A stretch of 64,000 nucleotides of DNA. Origin: Pseudoscardovia suis. Lineage in GTDB: Bacteria > Actinomycetota > Actinomycetes > Actinomycetales > Bifidobacteriaceae. The translations under genes and the position numbers were made by a program. Positions 8,444 through 18,822 of the stretch are shown here, piece by piece. Every line of letters starts with the position of its first letter. Within the stretch, counting starts at the first letter, position 1. Location: the NCBI RefSeq assembly GCF_002797875.1, contig NZ_PGFC01000005.1:62001-126000 (forward strand), read 5' to 3'. The notes under the pieces are model-generated. The model saw only the letters and a program-made list of their open reading frames with translations. It was not told the DNA's origin and did no database searches.

Positions 8444-9049
8444 TCAGTCCTGCAGCTCACGCCCCGAAGCATCCTGGTGCCACTTGCTTCCCGTGGACGA
8501 GCTCAGGATGAGAATGCCTTCGATGAACCCCCAAATGCTTGCCACTCCGAAAGTCACGATCGACAACACCAGCTGCAGCACTGCTTTGCCCGTATTGCCC
8601 AGATAAAAATTGTGAGCCCCCAGACCGGGAAGCAGAATGCCAAGCACTCCGGCGGCAACCTTTGACTTGTCGGAAAGCGGCGTTGCGCTCACCGGCGCTT
8701 GGTAATACCCCTGTTGGTAATACCCCTGGGAGAAATAACCATAGCCGGATTGCGCATCGGCATACGGTTGCTGAGCGTAGGTTTGCTGGGAATAGCTGGT
8801 ATCGGCATAGCCAGATTGCCCGTATCCGTTCGAATACCCCTGCTGGCCGCTGCCGCTCTGCGAATATCCAGTTTGCGAAGAATCGGACGAGGCGTAGGTC
8901 TGCCCGTACTGTTGGGAATACCCGGACGACGTGTAAGGCGTCTGCTGGTATCCGGCCTGCTGAGCCTGCCAATCAGATACCTGCCCATAATTCGGCTGCG
9001 AATTGCCCGACACTGCGTCCTCGGGAACGCTGGAACCTGAATCAGTCAT
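8444..9049 (-). CDS. TM2-domain membrane protein with Tyr/Gln/Gly-rich N-terminus
   Basis: 201 residues. The first 125 are low-complexity, rich in Y, Q, S and G (YSQSGSGQQGYSNGYGQSGY-like repeats), probably disordered. The C-terminal third is a TM2 domain: SKVAAGVLGILLPGLGAHNFYLG, a short loop, then a second helix (LVLSIVTFGVASIWGFIEGI). TM2 proteins are small two-helix membrane proteins of mostly unknown role. Start supported by AAGGAG about 7 nt upstream of the ATG. Confidence 0.88.
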   Translation of the reverse strand: MTDSGSSVPEDAVSGNSQPNYGQVSDWQAQQAGYQQTPYTSSGYSQQYGQTYASSDSSQTGYSQSGSGQQGYSNGYGQSGYADTSYSQQTYAQQPYADAQSGYGYFSQGYYQQGYYQAPVSATPLSDKSKVAAGVLGILLPGLGAHNFYLGNTGKAVLQLVLSIVTFGVASIWGFIEGILILSSSTGSKWHQDASGRELQD

Positions 9050-9259
9050 GATCTCTCTCCTTCAGTATGTTTTCAGTGCGGCCCCAGACCGCCATACCGC
9101 CATCATCGATGCGCCATCTCCGCACCTTATGCCTCGGGCACATGGCGAGCACCAACATCATTGTATCGAACAACAATCGCTGACACCACTGGGCATGAGC
9201 ACCATTCCGCGCCACCTCGTTCCGCGCCCTACGGGTCCGCTCCCCTCGGGTTTCGCGCA

Positions 9260-11095
9260 CTACCGGCAGCGGGCGCGAGCGGCGTTATACATGGCGCCCA
9301 CGAGCGCAGCGCGCCATTCGCTCCACCCTTGACGTTTCGAGATGAGTTCGCCGCTGGTTGCGCCCAATGACGAGGAATCCGCTCGCGTCAGGTCAAACAG
9401 CATGTCAAGCATCAGCGGATCGCGCCCCACTGCCTCAGCAAGCTCGCTCACCGCCGCCTCATCATCGGGGCTGCGCTTCATCGCATAGCGCGACAGCGTC
9501 AGGTGTTCCCGAATCAACACAAGCGCCATCCGCCGCACGTTTTCCGCATAACCCCAGCGTTCCAACACAGCGGCGGCATGGCGCTCGCCCTCCGCAGCGT
9601 GGTCGGTCACGCCCGGCCGCTTGCCGATGTCGTGCAATATTGCCGCTAACAGAAGCGCAGACCGATGCTCCTCGTCATACTCCTGCCCCTGCGGCGACGC
9701 AGCAGGTATACGAGAAGTCGTCTCCACCATGTGCCTGTCTATGGTGTAACGATGTATCGCAGACGCACTCGGACGGTTGCGCACACCGAGCCACTCGGGC
9801 ATCCATGCGCCAGGTATTCCCACGTAATCCAAGCTCTCCCACAGATCCGGCAGCCGCTCGCCGCTTCCCAGCAGTCGCAAGAAAAGCCCGCGCGCCTCGT
9901 CATCCCAGTCCCGAGCGCTCACCGGACATTGCCGCAGCTGGAGCAGCGTGGAAGGACCGATCTGCAGACCGTTTTCGGCTGCGGCAACAGCCACGCGCAG
10001 TTCCAAATTACGGGATTCCGCAGGCTTCACGCCCGGGGCGAGCACCACCTCGCCTTCGAGCTCGGCGGCGTCAGGCAGCAGTATGGTGAACTTCGGCTTG
10101 GAACGCTTACCTTGGAAGAACGCAAATCGCTTGTGCGAATGCGTGACGGTGTGCTTAGCGTGCGACATGGTGGAATCAAGCGCGAACGCGATATGCCGCC
10201 CGAAATGCGCCAGCCTGGTCTGCAGCATTTCAATGCTTTGCGCCTCGCGGGCATCCGGCTCGAGCGTTGGATCGGCCAGTCCCATCATCGCTGCCACGCG
10301 CGGTTGAAAATCGCCCAGCAGCAAGTCGGTGTCGTGGTGCGATACCAGCTGAATGCAATCACGCACATCGAGTAGGTTTTCGACGCATTCACGGTATTCA
10401 TCCTCATGCGGACGATCAGCGAGCCACGACGCCACAAGACCGGAAACAAGCACGGAATCGCGCAAACCTCCGCGCGCCTGCTTCACATCAGGCTGGTTGA
10501 GATACGCCAGATTGCTGAAGCGCTCGGCACGTTCATCCGCTGATTGCTCCAGCTCTGAAAGCCTCTTCGTCGCGGCCTTGCGCCAACGCTGCAATATGGA
10601 TTCCGCGGTCTCCTGCACCACCTGCACGTCGCCCGCCACCGGCAGCACATCCAGCCAGCCCATCGCGGCCGGAAGATCGGAATCAGTCACGGCCTCGCAT
10701 TGCTGACGCGTGCGCACCGAGTGGTCAAGGTCGAGGCCGGAATCCCATAGCGGATACCACAAATGGTTGGCGATTGTAGTCACCGTCGACTCGTCGACTT
10801 CATGCGGATCATACATGACAACGAGATCCAAGTCTGAGCAAGGCCCCAGTTGATGGCGGGCCAGTGACCCCACGGCGGCAAGCCCGATGCCATGCGGCTG
10901 CTCCCAGTTTTCGCCATGCTCGGCAGCGGTGGCGGCGGTTTGCTCGATCGCCTCATTCCACAGGCGGCGCAGTGCGGTGAACACCAGTTGCGAGCGCTGC
11001 TCTCGCTTGGTGGGCCCCTCGCGATACACGCCGTCGGCATCCAAGCCGCTCATCGCCAGCAGCGAATCCTTCAGTCCATCCACCGCGCTTGCCAT
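9260..11095 (-). CDS. glnD: Bifunctional PII uridylyltransferase/uridylyl-removing enzyme, ACT domains missing
   Basis: 611 residues. It is expected to modify PII (GlnK, encoded at 12391-12729) according to glutamine supply. The nucleotidyltransferase site is GSLARHQLGPCSDLDLVVMYD (about 76-96, metal-binding D88 and D90). The GlnD linker domain follows (DVKQARGGLRD), then the HD domain with ILHDIGKR. The protein ends soon after the HD domain, where longer GlnD proteins (near 890 residues in enterobacteria) carry two glutamine-sensing ACT domains. The ATG at 11095, preceded by GAGAGCGAGG, is preferred over the open frame up to 11293, which is repeat sequence. The palindrome array separates it from glnK. 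Confidence 0.9.
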   Translation of the reverse strand: MASAVDGLKDSLLAMSGLDADGVYREGPTKREQRSQLVFTALRRLWNEAIEQTAATAAEHGENWEQPHGIGLAAVGSLARHQLGPCSDLDLVVMYDPHEVDESTVTTIANHLWYPLWDSGLDLDHSVRTRQQCEAVTDSDLPAAMGWLDVLPVAGDVQVVQETAESILQRWRKAATKRLSELEQSADERAERFSNLAYLNQPDVKQARGGLRDSVLVSGLVASWLADRPHEDEYRECVENLLDVRDCIQLVSHHDTDLLLGDFQPRVAAMMGLADPTLEPDAREAQSIEMLQTRLAHFGRHIAFALDSTMSHAKHTVTHSHKRFAFFQGKRSKPKFTILLPDAAELEGEVVLAPGVKPAESRNLELRVAVAAAENGLQIGPSTLLQLRQCPVSARDWDDEARGLFLRLLGSGERLPDLWESLDYVGIPGAWMPEWLGVRNRPSASAIHRYTIDRHMVETTSRIPAASPQGQEYDEEHRSALLLAAILHDIGKRPGVTDHAAEGERHAAAVLERWGYAENVRRMALVLIREHLTLSRYAMKRSPDDEAAVSELAEAVGRDPLMLDMLFDLTRADSSSLGATSGELISKRQGWSEWRAALVGAMYNAARARCR

Positions 11096-11224
11096 CGTGC
11101 CTCGCTCTCCACGGGCGCCGCCCGCTTTCTCGTTCTTCGATTCATTATCGCAACCGTTATCGAACCATTGCGTTACGTCCCACCACGAATCTCGTACCAC
11201 GCGCAGCGCCGCAGCCGGAGGGGC

Positions 11225-11989
11225 AATGTGACAGCCGGCACCCCATGCCGGCACCCCATGCCGACCACAATGTGTCAGCCACCACTCACACAAAGTGACC
11301 CGCGACTGGGATCCCCCGTGCTATGTGCCAGCCACCACTCACACATAACCGCCATAACAACGCCAGCCTCGCAAGGAACCCCAGTAAACAAGCCGATCCC
11401 AAATCCATCCACCCCACCAACACCCCCAATGTGACAGCCACCACGCGCACATAACGCCCACCGACACCCCGCGCCAAGAACACAACCCAGCAAAAAAGCC
11501 ACGCTCCCACCACGCAACACAACCAACGCCGGCTATGTGCCAGCCACGGCTCGCACATAGCCGGCACAAGGAACCCACCGCACAAGGAACCCAACAAACA
11601 AGCCAATCCCAAAACCATCCACCCACCAACACCTACAATGTGCCAGCCGCCACTCACACATAACGCCCGCCAGCACCCCGCGCCAAGAACACAACCCAGC
11701 AAAAAACCACGCTCCCACCACGCAACACAACCAACGCCCACTATGTGCCAGCCACGGCTCGCACATAACCATCCCTCCGGAACTACCACGACCGCAGAAC
11801 CCAGCAAACAAGCCGCTCCCCGCACCACCCGCACCCAGCAAGCCAACCTCAGGCACCAATGTGCCAGCGACCGCTCACACATAACCGCCGCAACAACGCC
11901 AGCCTCGCAAGGAACCCCAGCAAACAAGCCAATCCTGCGCACCCCCACGCCAACGCACACCCCAATGTGCCAGCCGTCGCTCACACATA
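11225..11989. repeat. Array of eight 26-bp imperfect palindromes spaced about 106 bp, plus one partial copy
   Basis: Full copies lie at 11269-11294, 11322-11347, 11428-11453, 11534-11559, 11637-11662, 11742-11767, 11858-11883 and 11964-11989, with a half copy at 11225. Each starts (A/T)ATGTG and ends CACA(T)A around a core AGCC..CGGCTC or AGCCACCACTC, so the arms pair. Start-to-start distances after the first pair are 106, 106, 103, 105, 116 and 106 bp. Spacers are C/A-rich on the plus strand and partly repeat one another: those after copies 2 and 7 match, and those after copies 3 and 5 match. No cas gene is near. The array sits between glnK and glnD. Confidence 0.85.
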
Positions 11990-11991
11990 AA

Positions 11992-12022
11992 AAGGCTCCC
12001 GTGTTGCGCTCACGGGAGCCTT
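11992..12022 (-). terminator. Rho-independent terminator of amtB-glnK
   Basis: Stem AAGGCTCCCGTG / CACGGGAGCCTT with a 7-nt loop, followed on the minus strand by a run of T. It lies 370 nt past the glnK stop; the intervening 12023-12390 is GC-rich with scattered CCAGC repeats and no gene that I can support. It also abuts the last copy of the palindrome array. Confidence 0.8.
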
Positions 12023-12390
12023 CGAAAATCGACGTCGGACGAAAGAAACGGCGTCGAGGCGACGGACGACAGCGTGAACGAAGGAGGAAATCAACGCCAC
12101 GCCCGCCACGTCTAGTAATTGGCGGTCACGCCAGGTTTTCAGCACATCAGCCCGGACGTATCGCCGCAACCGGAGGTGCCTGCTTTTCAAGAGGCTGGCA
12201 GCTTCGCCGCCCGCTGGCTGGCAGCTGCCCGCCAGCAGACCTTGTCAGTCCGCAGAGCCCCGACCGCAGATTGCCAGCCCGGCCGGCGGCGCCAGCCGTC
12301 GCCGGTCTGCGCGCACCAGACAGCCGGCCGCCGGTCAGCCGCGCAACGCCCGCACGCTCGCCAAACCGACCCGGCCCCGCCAGAACCCCG

Positions 12391-14017
<1,627 letters not shown>

Positions 14018-14122
14018 AAGAGCTCCTTCCTCTCATGCCTTACCCGGCGGCGGTACGCAAAACATGCGCCATCGCGCATTCGCCGCCAGTCATACAAAAC
14101 AAGTTCATCTTGCTTGGGAACC

Positions 14123-14160
14123 GTTTCTTGGAAAGTTTCGTTATGTAACGCGCGGGTTAC
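14123..14160 (-). promoter_or_regulatory. GlnR-type operator candidate upstream of amtB
   Basis: On the minus strand four GnnAC half-sites follow one another at steps of 11, 10 and 12 bp: GTAAC, GTTAC, GAAAC, GAAAC (plus-strand positions 14156-14160, 14145-14149, 14135-14139 and 14123-14127). Actinobacterial GlnR boxes consist of such half-sites at about one helical turn (GTnAC-n6-GaaAC). Position and target gene fit nitrogen control; assignment to GlnR is inference because no glnR gene is in the window. Confidence 0.6.
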
Positions 14161-14187
14161 GGTTGTTGCGAAAATGAAACACGCGTC

Positions 14188-14465
14188 GGGTGGAAGGAGC
14201 GGGAGGGACGAGGAGGGATGAGGAAGGATAAGAAAAGAGAAGGAAGAGGAAGGAAGAGAAGGAAGAAAGAGAAAAGAGAAGGAGAAAAGAGGAGAGGAGA
14301 AAAGAGAGGGAAGGGAGAGAAAAAGGGAGAGAAAAGAGAAGGGGGATAGAAAACGGTGAAGAAAGACGAGGTGGGAGAGAAAGGACAGGGTGAAACGAGG
14401 TAGGTGAGAAAGGATGAAGGTAGATGAAAGTAGATGAAGAAAGGCAAGGCGGAACGAGGAGGACG
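14188..14465. repeat. Long purine-rich tract (117 nt uninterrupted)
   Basis: About 275 nt of plus strand consist almost only of A and G, with an uninterrupted run from 14230 to 14346. It lies between the ftsY terminator and the amtB promoter region. Frames on the opposite strand read as Ser/Phe/Leu/Pro repeats and are not real genes. Mirror-like GAAGGAAGAGGAAGG segments could allow triplex DNA. Confidence 0.9.
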
Positions 14466-14476
14466 AGCGGATACGC

Positions 14477-14515
14477 AAACGGCGGCTCCACGCAATTCGC
14501 ATGGAGCCGCCGTTT
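14477..14515 (-). terminator. Hairpin terminator of ftsY
   Basis: A 14-bp stem AAACGGCGGCTCCA / TGGAGCCGCCGTTT with an 11-nt loop, 139 nt past the ftsY stop. The stem ends in AAA/TTT on both sides, so it could work in either direction; the T run is short. Confidence 0.7.
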
Positions 14516-14653
14516 CAGATGTATCGCGCTTAGGCGCATCGCGCTCAGATGCATCGCACTCACCGAGCACTCACCGAGCACTGGCCTCAAGCAGGCCAAG
14601 AGCACTTAAAAGCGCAGGAAAAGAGCACCGCGAGCGCAAACGCCAGCAGAGCG

Positions 14654-15985
14654 CTAGTCGCCGAGGATGCCGTCCACAAACCCTGCAGGGTCAAACGGCG
14701 CCAGGTCATCCGGCCCTTCGCCCAAACCGACGAGCTTGACCGGCACGCCCAGTTCCTTCTGCACGCAAATCACGATGCCTCCCTTGGCGGAACCATCGAG
14801 CTTTGTGAGTGCCACGCCGGTCACACCGATTGCCTCGGAGAACACGCGCGCCTGCACCATGCCATTCTGTCCAGTGGTTGCGTCAAGCACGAGCAGCACT
14901 TCGTCGACCGGCAGTTTCTTCTCGACCACGCGACGGATCTTGCCAAGCTCATCCATCAGGTTCGCCTTGTTTTGCAAGCGTCCCGCGGTATCGATGATGA
15001 GCACGTCGGCCTGGGAATCCACTGCTTTCTGTGCCGCGTCGAACGCCACGGATGCCGGATCGGCGCCATCATGGTCGGCGCGCACCACCGGCACACCCAC
15101 ATGGCTGCCCCACGTTTCCAGCTGGTCGGCAGCCGCCGCGCGGAACGTATCGGCGGCGCCCAACACCACGGACTTGCCTTCCGCCACGAAAAGACGCGCC
15201 AGCTTGCCAGCGGTTGTCGTCTTGCCCGTGCCGTTGACTCCCACCATGATGATGACGGAGGGCTTATGCGCATCCGCGCGCTCGGCGGCCAAGCTGCGAT
15301 CGGTGTCTTCGCCAACCTGCTCGAGCAACATACGGCGCAGCGTGGCACGCACTTCGGACGCGTCCTTGTTGGAATGCACGCGGGCGTCGGCACGCAGATC
15401 ATCAACAATCTGCGCTGACGTTTCGGCACCCACATCCGCCAGAATCAGCGTGTCTTCGATGTCTTCCCAATCGGCTTCCGACAGGTTGTCTTTCGTCAGG
15501 ATGTTGAACAGCGCCTTGCCGAACGGATTCGCGCTCTTGGACAGCCGCGAGCGCAGACGAGTGAGTCGTGATTCCTTGCCTTCCGGGCTTTCTGCTGGCT
15601 TAACGGCGGCGGTTGCCGCAGGTTCCTGAGATTCCGGAGATTCCGCGGATTCCGGAGATTCCGCGGATTCGGCAGCCTTGGCTGGTTCCTCAGCCGAGGT
15701 CTCAGCTGAGGAACCGATGGCAGGTTCAGCGGACTCAGCGGAACCAGCCGCGGCAGCGTCTTGTGAAGCGATCTGTTGCGCGCCACTGGGCTGCGGTGCC
15801 GGAGATTCCTTGGACTGCGACTTCTCAGCGCGCGGTTTTTCGGACTGTACCTTTTCGGACTGCGATTCCTCAGACTGCGACTTTTGGGCGCGTGACTTCT
15901 TGGAATTCCAGACGACCAGGCAGACGACCGCCGCAATTACAACGACCGCCGCCACGATAATCCATATCAAAGCCTGCGATGGCAT
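14654..15985 (-). CDS. ftsY: Signal recognition particle receptor FtsY
   Basis: 443 residues. GTPase that docks ribosome-SRP complexes at the membrane. Residues 7-26 form a transmembrane helix, as in actinobacterial FtsY. Residues 30-135 are a Ser/Glu/Ala/Pro-rich linker. The NG domain follows: P-loop GVNGTGKTT at about 249-257, DTAGRLQNK near 330, TKLDGSAKGG near 400 and the closing GEGPDDLAPFDP. ATG at 15985 follows AGGGAGGGA at short distance. Confidence 0.96.
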   Translation of the reverse strand: MPSQALIWIIVAAVVVIAAVVCLVVWNSKKSRAQKSQSEESQSEKVQSEKPRAEKSQSKESPAPQPSGAQQIASQDAAAAGSAESAEPAIGSSAETSAEEPAKAAESAESPESAESPESQEPAATAAVKPAESPEGKESRLTRLRSRLSKSANPFGKALFNILTKDNLSEADWEDIEDTLILADVGAETSAQIVDDLRADARVHSNKDASEVRATLRRMLLEQVGEDTDRSLAAERADAHKPSVIIMVGVNGTGKTTTAGKLARLFVAEGKSVVLGAADTFRAAAADQLETWGSHVGVPVVRADHDGADPASVAFDAAQKAVDSQADVLIIDTAGRLQNKANLMDELGKIRRVVEKKLPVDEVLLVLDATTGQNGMVQARVFSEAIGVTGVALTKLDGSAKGGIVICVQKELGVPVKLVGLGEGPDDLAPFDPAGFVDGILGD

Positions 15986-16081
15986 ATCTATCCCTCCCTA
16001 AATGTTGAGCAGTATTGGCCCAACCGTGAATTGGACCAACTGCGAATTTTGACCGGCCACGGCGCCGGCAAGTGCGACGCC

Positions 16082-16171
16082 CGACACTGTGCAGCGTCAT
16101 CGACACCGTGCAGCATTCGACACTGTGCAGCATTCGATATTGTGCAGCATTCGATACCGTGCAGTGTCATC
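16082..16171. repeat. Five tandem 17-19 bp repeats upstream of ftsY
   Basis: Units follow CGAYAYYGTGCAGCATT and start at 16082, 16101, 16118, 16135 and 16152 (steps of 19, 17, 17, 17 bp). They lie between the stop of the small membrane protein (16218) and the ftsY start. The iteron-like layout suggests a protein-binding or slippage-prone array; no gene fits here. Confidence 0.8.
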
Positions 16172-16217
16172 CGTCAGCGAACCGCAGCATTCAGCCGCAG
16201 ACGGCATATCGGCGCTA

Positions 16218-16538
16218 TCACTGAGATTGCCGACCGCGAGCCTCCCGCGCCTTCTGCTTGGTGCCATTGCGGAAGTTGTGCACTTCCACCACCGACGAGG
16301 TCTGCCCCAGAAACACAGGGTTATTTTGATCTGAATCGGATTCGTTGGACTCACCCATCGCCGTGGGCGCAAATGAAATGTTGGCTCCGGCGACGCGCGG
16401 AGCACGGGAAGGATTCGACGCCGGGTCGCTGCTTTTGCGCGGCGCGTCTTCCTTCAGCGACTGCATATGAGCCGCAACGAGCACAATAACGGCGATGAGG
16501 ACGAGCCCCACCCCCCACAATGTAAGAACCAAGGCCAT
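16218..16538 (-). CDS. Small single-pass membrane protein, unknown function
   Basis: 106 residues: a transmembrane helix at about 5-24 (TLWGVGLVLIAVIVLVAAHM), then a polar, probably disordered tail with VFLGQTSSVVEVHNFRNG and a basic end. No family recognised. It is on the same strand as ftsY, separated by the 17-bp repeats. The helix plus soluble tail is consistent with a real protein; expression is unproven. Confidence 0.6.
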   Translation of the reverse strand: MALVLTLWGVGLVLIAVIVLVAAHMQSLKEDAPRKSSDPASNPSRAPRVAGANISFAPTAMGESNESDSDQNNPVFLGQTSSVVEVHNFRNGTKQKAREARGRQSQ

Positions 16539-16640
16539 ACCCTCTAGTTTGCCCGATACTGTGGAAAACCGCTCGAATCCAATCCAATTTCATACTATTT
16601 TCGCGCAATCTTCACATTCCACCCGCCCCGCCCCTCGCCA

Positions 16641-16687
16641 GGTTTCACGTGAAACAATCAATGCTTTTCAATGTTTCACGTGAAACA
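16641..16687. promoter_or_regulatory. Pair of parS sites
   Basis: GGTTTCACGTGAAACA at 16641-16656 (one mismatch to the TGTTTCACGTGAAACA consensus) and a perfect copy at 16672-16687, starts 31 bp apart. They lie in the gap between the leftward small membrane protein (16538) and the rightward TetR gene (16827). parS is the ParB loading site for chromosome segregation. Confidence 0.88.
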
Positions 16688-16826
16688 CAGCATTTCGCCT
16701 CGTCCACCATCCACCTCCGAATCCGATAACCCCTCGAATCAAAGCAATCGCAATCGCCACCGACCATCAGACCTGCTCCCCCAGATACCCCACTACGCCC
16801 CAGATGAGCCACTACACTAAAGGTTT

Positions 16827-17753
16827 ATGGGCACTTCCAGAATGTCTGCATATGAACGTCGTGAGCAGCTGATCCGCGTGGGACGGCACCTTTTCGCGGA
16901 GCAAAGCATCGATACGCTGAGCGTGGAGGAAATCGCGAGCGCTGCGAAGGTCAGCAAGCCGATCATCTACGAACATTTCGGCGGCAAGGAAGGCCTGTAC
17001 GCCGTTGTGGTGGACCGCGAGCTGCAGACGCTGTCGGAATCCCTCAATGATTTCTTCACCCACCACCCCACAAGTGAGCGCCAGACGATGGAGCGCGGCG
17101 TGCTCACATTCCTCACGTACGTGGAAGAGCACAACGAGGGCTTTCATGTGCTGTTGCGCGATTCGCCCAGCACCGACCCCACTGGATCTCTCAACACGTT
17201 GCTGATGACGGTGAGCGTGCAGGTGGAGAAGATGCTTGACGAAAGCTTCAAACGCGCCAAGCTACCCACGAAGGGCGCGCCGTACTACGCGAACATGATT
17301 GTGGGACTTACGGTGTTCAGCGCCCAGCTGTGGGCAGACAATCCTCATATAAGCAAGGAGGAGCTCGCCGCCTATATCGTGAACATGGCATGGTACGGCA
17401 TGCGAGGCATCGATGCGAAGCCGCAGTTGTATTTCGAAGGCAAGGAGGCTGAGGCGCGGCGCGCGAAGGAACAGAAGGAGGAGCAGAAGCAACAGGCCCG
17501 CGAGCACAAGCGCGCGCTCAAGGAAGCGAAGCAAGAGGCCCGGCAGGCGGCGAAGCGTCACAGCAACCACGGCGATGATGCGCTGGAGGCATCGCCGAAT
17601 GCTGCGGCTGATGCGGACGGTTCCGCAGACCTCGACACTGCTGCCCCAAACCCCGCTGATTCCAACACTTCCGTTGACCCCGGGATTGACATTGATCCAG
17701 AAGTGGAAGAGGCATTCCACGATCTGGACACCGACGACGAGAACCACAACTGA
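16827..17753 (+). CDS. TetR-family transcriptional regulator with long charged tail
   Basis: 308 residues. An N-terminal TetR helix-turn-helix at about 10-55 (RREQLIRVGRHLFAEQSIDT, then SVEEIASAAKVSKPIIYEHFGGKEGLYAVVV) is followed by a helical ligand domain to about 200. The remaining 100 residues are unusual: a Lys/Glu/Ala/Arg segment likely to be coiled coil (EAEARRAKEQKEEQKQQARE), then an Asp/Ala-rich acidic end. ATG at 16827 with AAAGG just upstream. Its target is not shown; the nearest divergent genes encode the small membrane protein and ftsY. Confidence 0.88.
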   Translation: MGTSRMSAYERREQLIRVGRHLFAEQSIDTLSVEEIASAAKVSKPIIYEHFGGKEGLYAVVVDRELQTLSESLNDFFTHHPTSERQTMERGVLTFLTYVEEHNEGFHVLLRDSPSTDPTGSLNTLLMTVSVQVEKMLDESFKRAKLPTKGAPYYANMIVGLTVFSAQLWADNPHISKEELAAYIVNMAWYGMRGIDAKPQLYFEGKEAEARRAKEQKEEQKQQAREHKRALKEAKQEARQAAKRHSNHGDDALEASPNAAADADGSADLDTAAPNPADSNTSVDPGIDIDPEVEEAFHDLDTDDENHN

Positions 17754-17970
17754 CCAGGGATCACAGCTGACAAGGATTCCAGCGCCGGCACGAGTTCTCG
17801 CATCATCACGGGGATCCTGACGCCGCGCGATCATGCATCCACAGCGCAAACGCCACCGCGACCCGATTCGCCCCGATTTCATCGCGCCTGTCTTACCGTG
17901 CCCATCTTGTTGTCGCAGGCCGCTGTCAGCACAGGTCGCTGTTTTCAAACCGCCGTTTTACAGACCGCCG

Positions 17971-18822
17971 TCAGCGCAGGCCGCTGTCAGCGCCGATCCC
18001 CACGAGCCATTCGCGCAAATCATCGACCTCATCTATGCAAATGGAATGGTCAAGCCCCGGATATTCGCACATCTTCAGATATGTGTGTTCCTCAAGCCAC
18101 GCGGCGAACGCCTTGGCTTCGTAGCGCGGGATGCACGTGTCGGCAAGCCCCACGCCATAAAACACACTGGTGTCAAGCTGCGCCAGCTCCTCATCACCCG
18201 GCGCTGTGCCCGGCACTACACCGGGGGCGAGAAAGCCCGACAGCGTCACCGCCGCCGCATAGCGCTGGGGATCCACGCGCAGCAGATGCACCGCCAGCAA
18301 TCCGCCTTGCGAGAAGCCGAGCGGAATCACCTTGCGGTCAGCGGGCACATTGGCAGCGACCCACTGATCTATGGCACTCGCCGCAGCAAATGCATCACGG
18401 TCCAAGTCCTCACCAGCTGGCACACAATCGTGGAACCATGTGCCAGCGGCCGGATATCCCGGTAAATGCAATGGCGCTTGCAACGCCACATAATCCGAGA
18501 ACGGCGATACATAGCCGGCGAAGAACTCGCGCATGTCCGCAGCGCTCGACCCCCAGCCGTGCAGCAGTAGGAACAGCGGTCTTTTTTCATTGCGTTTGCC
18601 GCCGTCCTGCGACCATTCAGCGTGCGTCACCTCGAGTGGATCGCCAAAACGACCGGGTATCACATCGGATTCGCGGCCAATCAATCCCGCCGCGCCGTTC
18701 ATTCTCGTCGCGCTGTCGTGGCTGCCCGGGAGACCGCTGCCATCCCCCACGTTGTGGGATTCACTGGGTTCACTGGAATTATTCACGGCATCGTCCGCTT
18801 CATCACCTTGAGCATCACGCAT
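17971..18822 (-). CDS. Alpha/beta hydrolase, phospholipase/carboxylesterase type
   Basis: About 283 residues from the ATG at 18822. The catalytic triad is visible: nucleophile in GFSQGGLLAVHLLR, Asp in GVGLADTCIPRYEA and His in YPGLDHSICIDE. The oxyanion-side motif LLLHGWGSSAADMREF starts the fold. The first 60 residues are polar and poorly conserved, so a later start (for example the M of MNGAAGLIG) is possible; the frame also opens upstream at TTG 18843. Substrate unknown. The gap 17754-17970 holds repeated CGCTGTCAGC-type segments and no gene. Confidence 0.82.
   Translation of the reverse strand: MRDAQGDEADDAVNNSSEPSESHNVGDGSGLPGSHDSATRMNGAAGLIGRESDVIPGRFGDPLEVTHAEWSQDGGKRNEKRPLFLLLHGWGSSAADMREFFAGYVSPFSDYVALQAPLHLPGYPAAGTWFHDCVPAGEDLDRDAFAAASAIDQWVAANVPADRKVIPLGFSQGGLLAVHLLRVDPQRYAAAVTLSGFLAPGVVPGTAPGDEELAQLDTSVFYGVGLADTCIPRYEAKAFAAWLEEHTYLKMCEYPGLDHSICIDEVDDLREWLVGIGADSGLR

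Noticed and set aside
11286-11984. Open 232-codon frame on the minus strand through the palindrome array
   Set aside because: The 106-bp period is not a multiple of three and the frame is open because the strand is G/T-rich; no ribosome site or domain.
11225-11989. CRISPR array
   Set aside because: Repeats differ from each other, spacers of about 80 bp are repeated, and no cas genes are present.
14141-14605. Ser/Phe/Leu-rich frames opposite the purine tract
   Set aside because: Pure composition effect of a polypyrimidine strand; no start signal or family.
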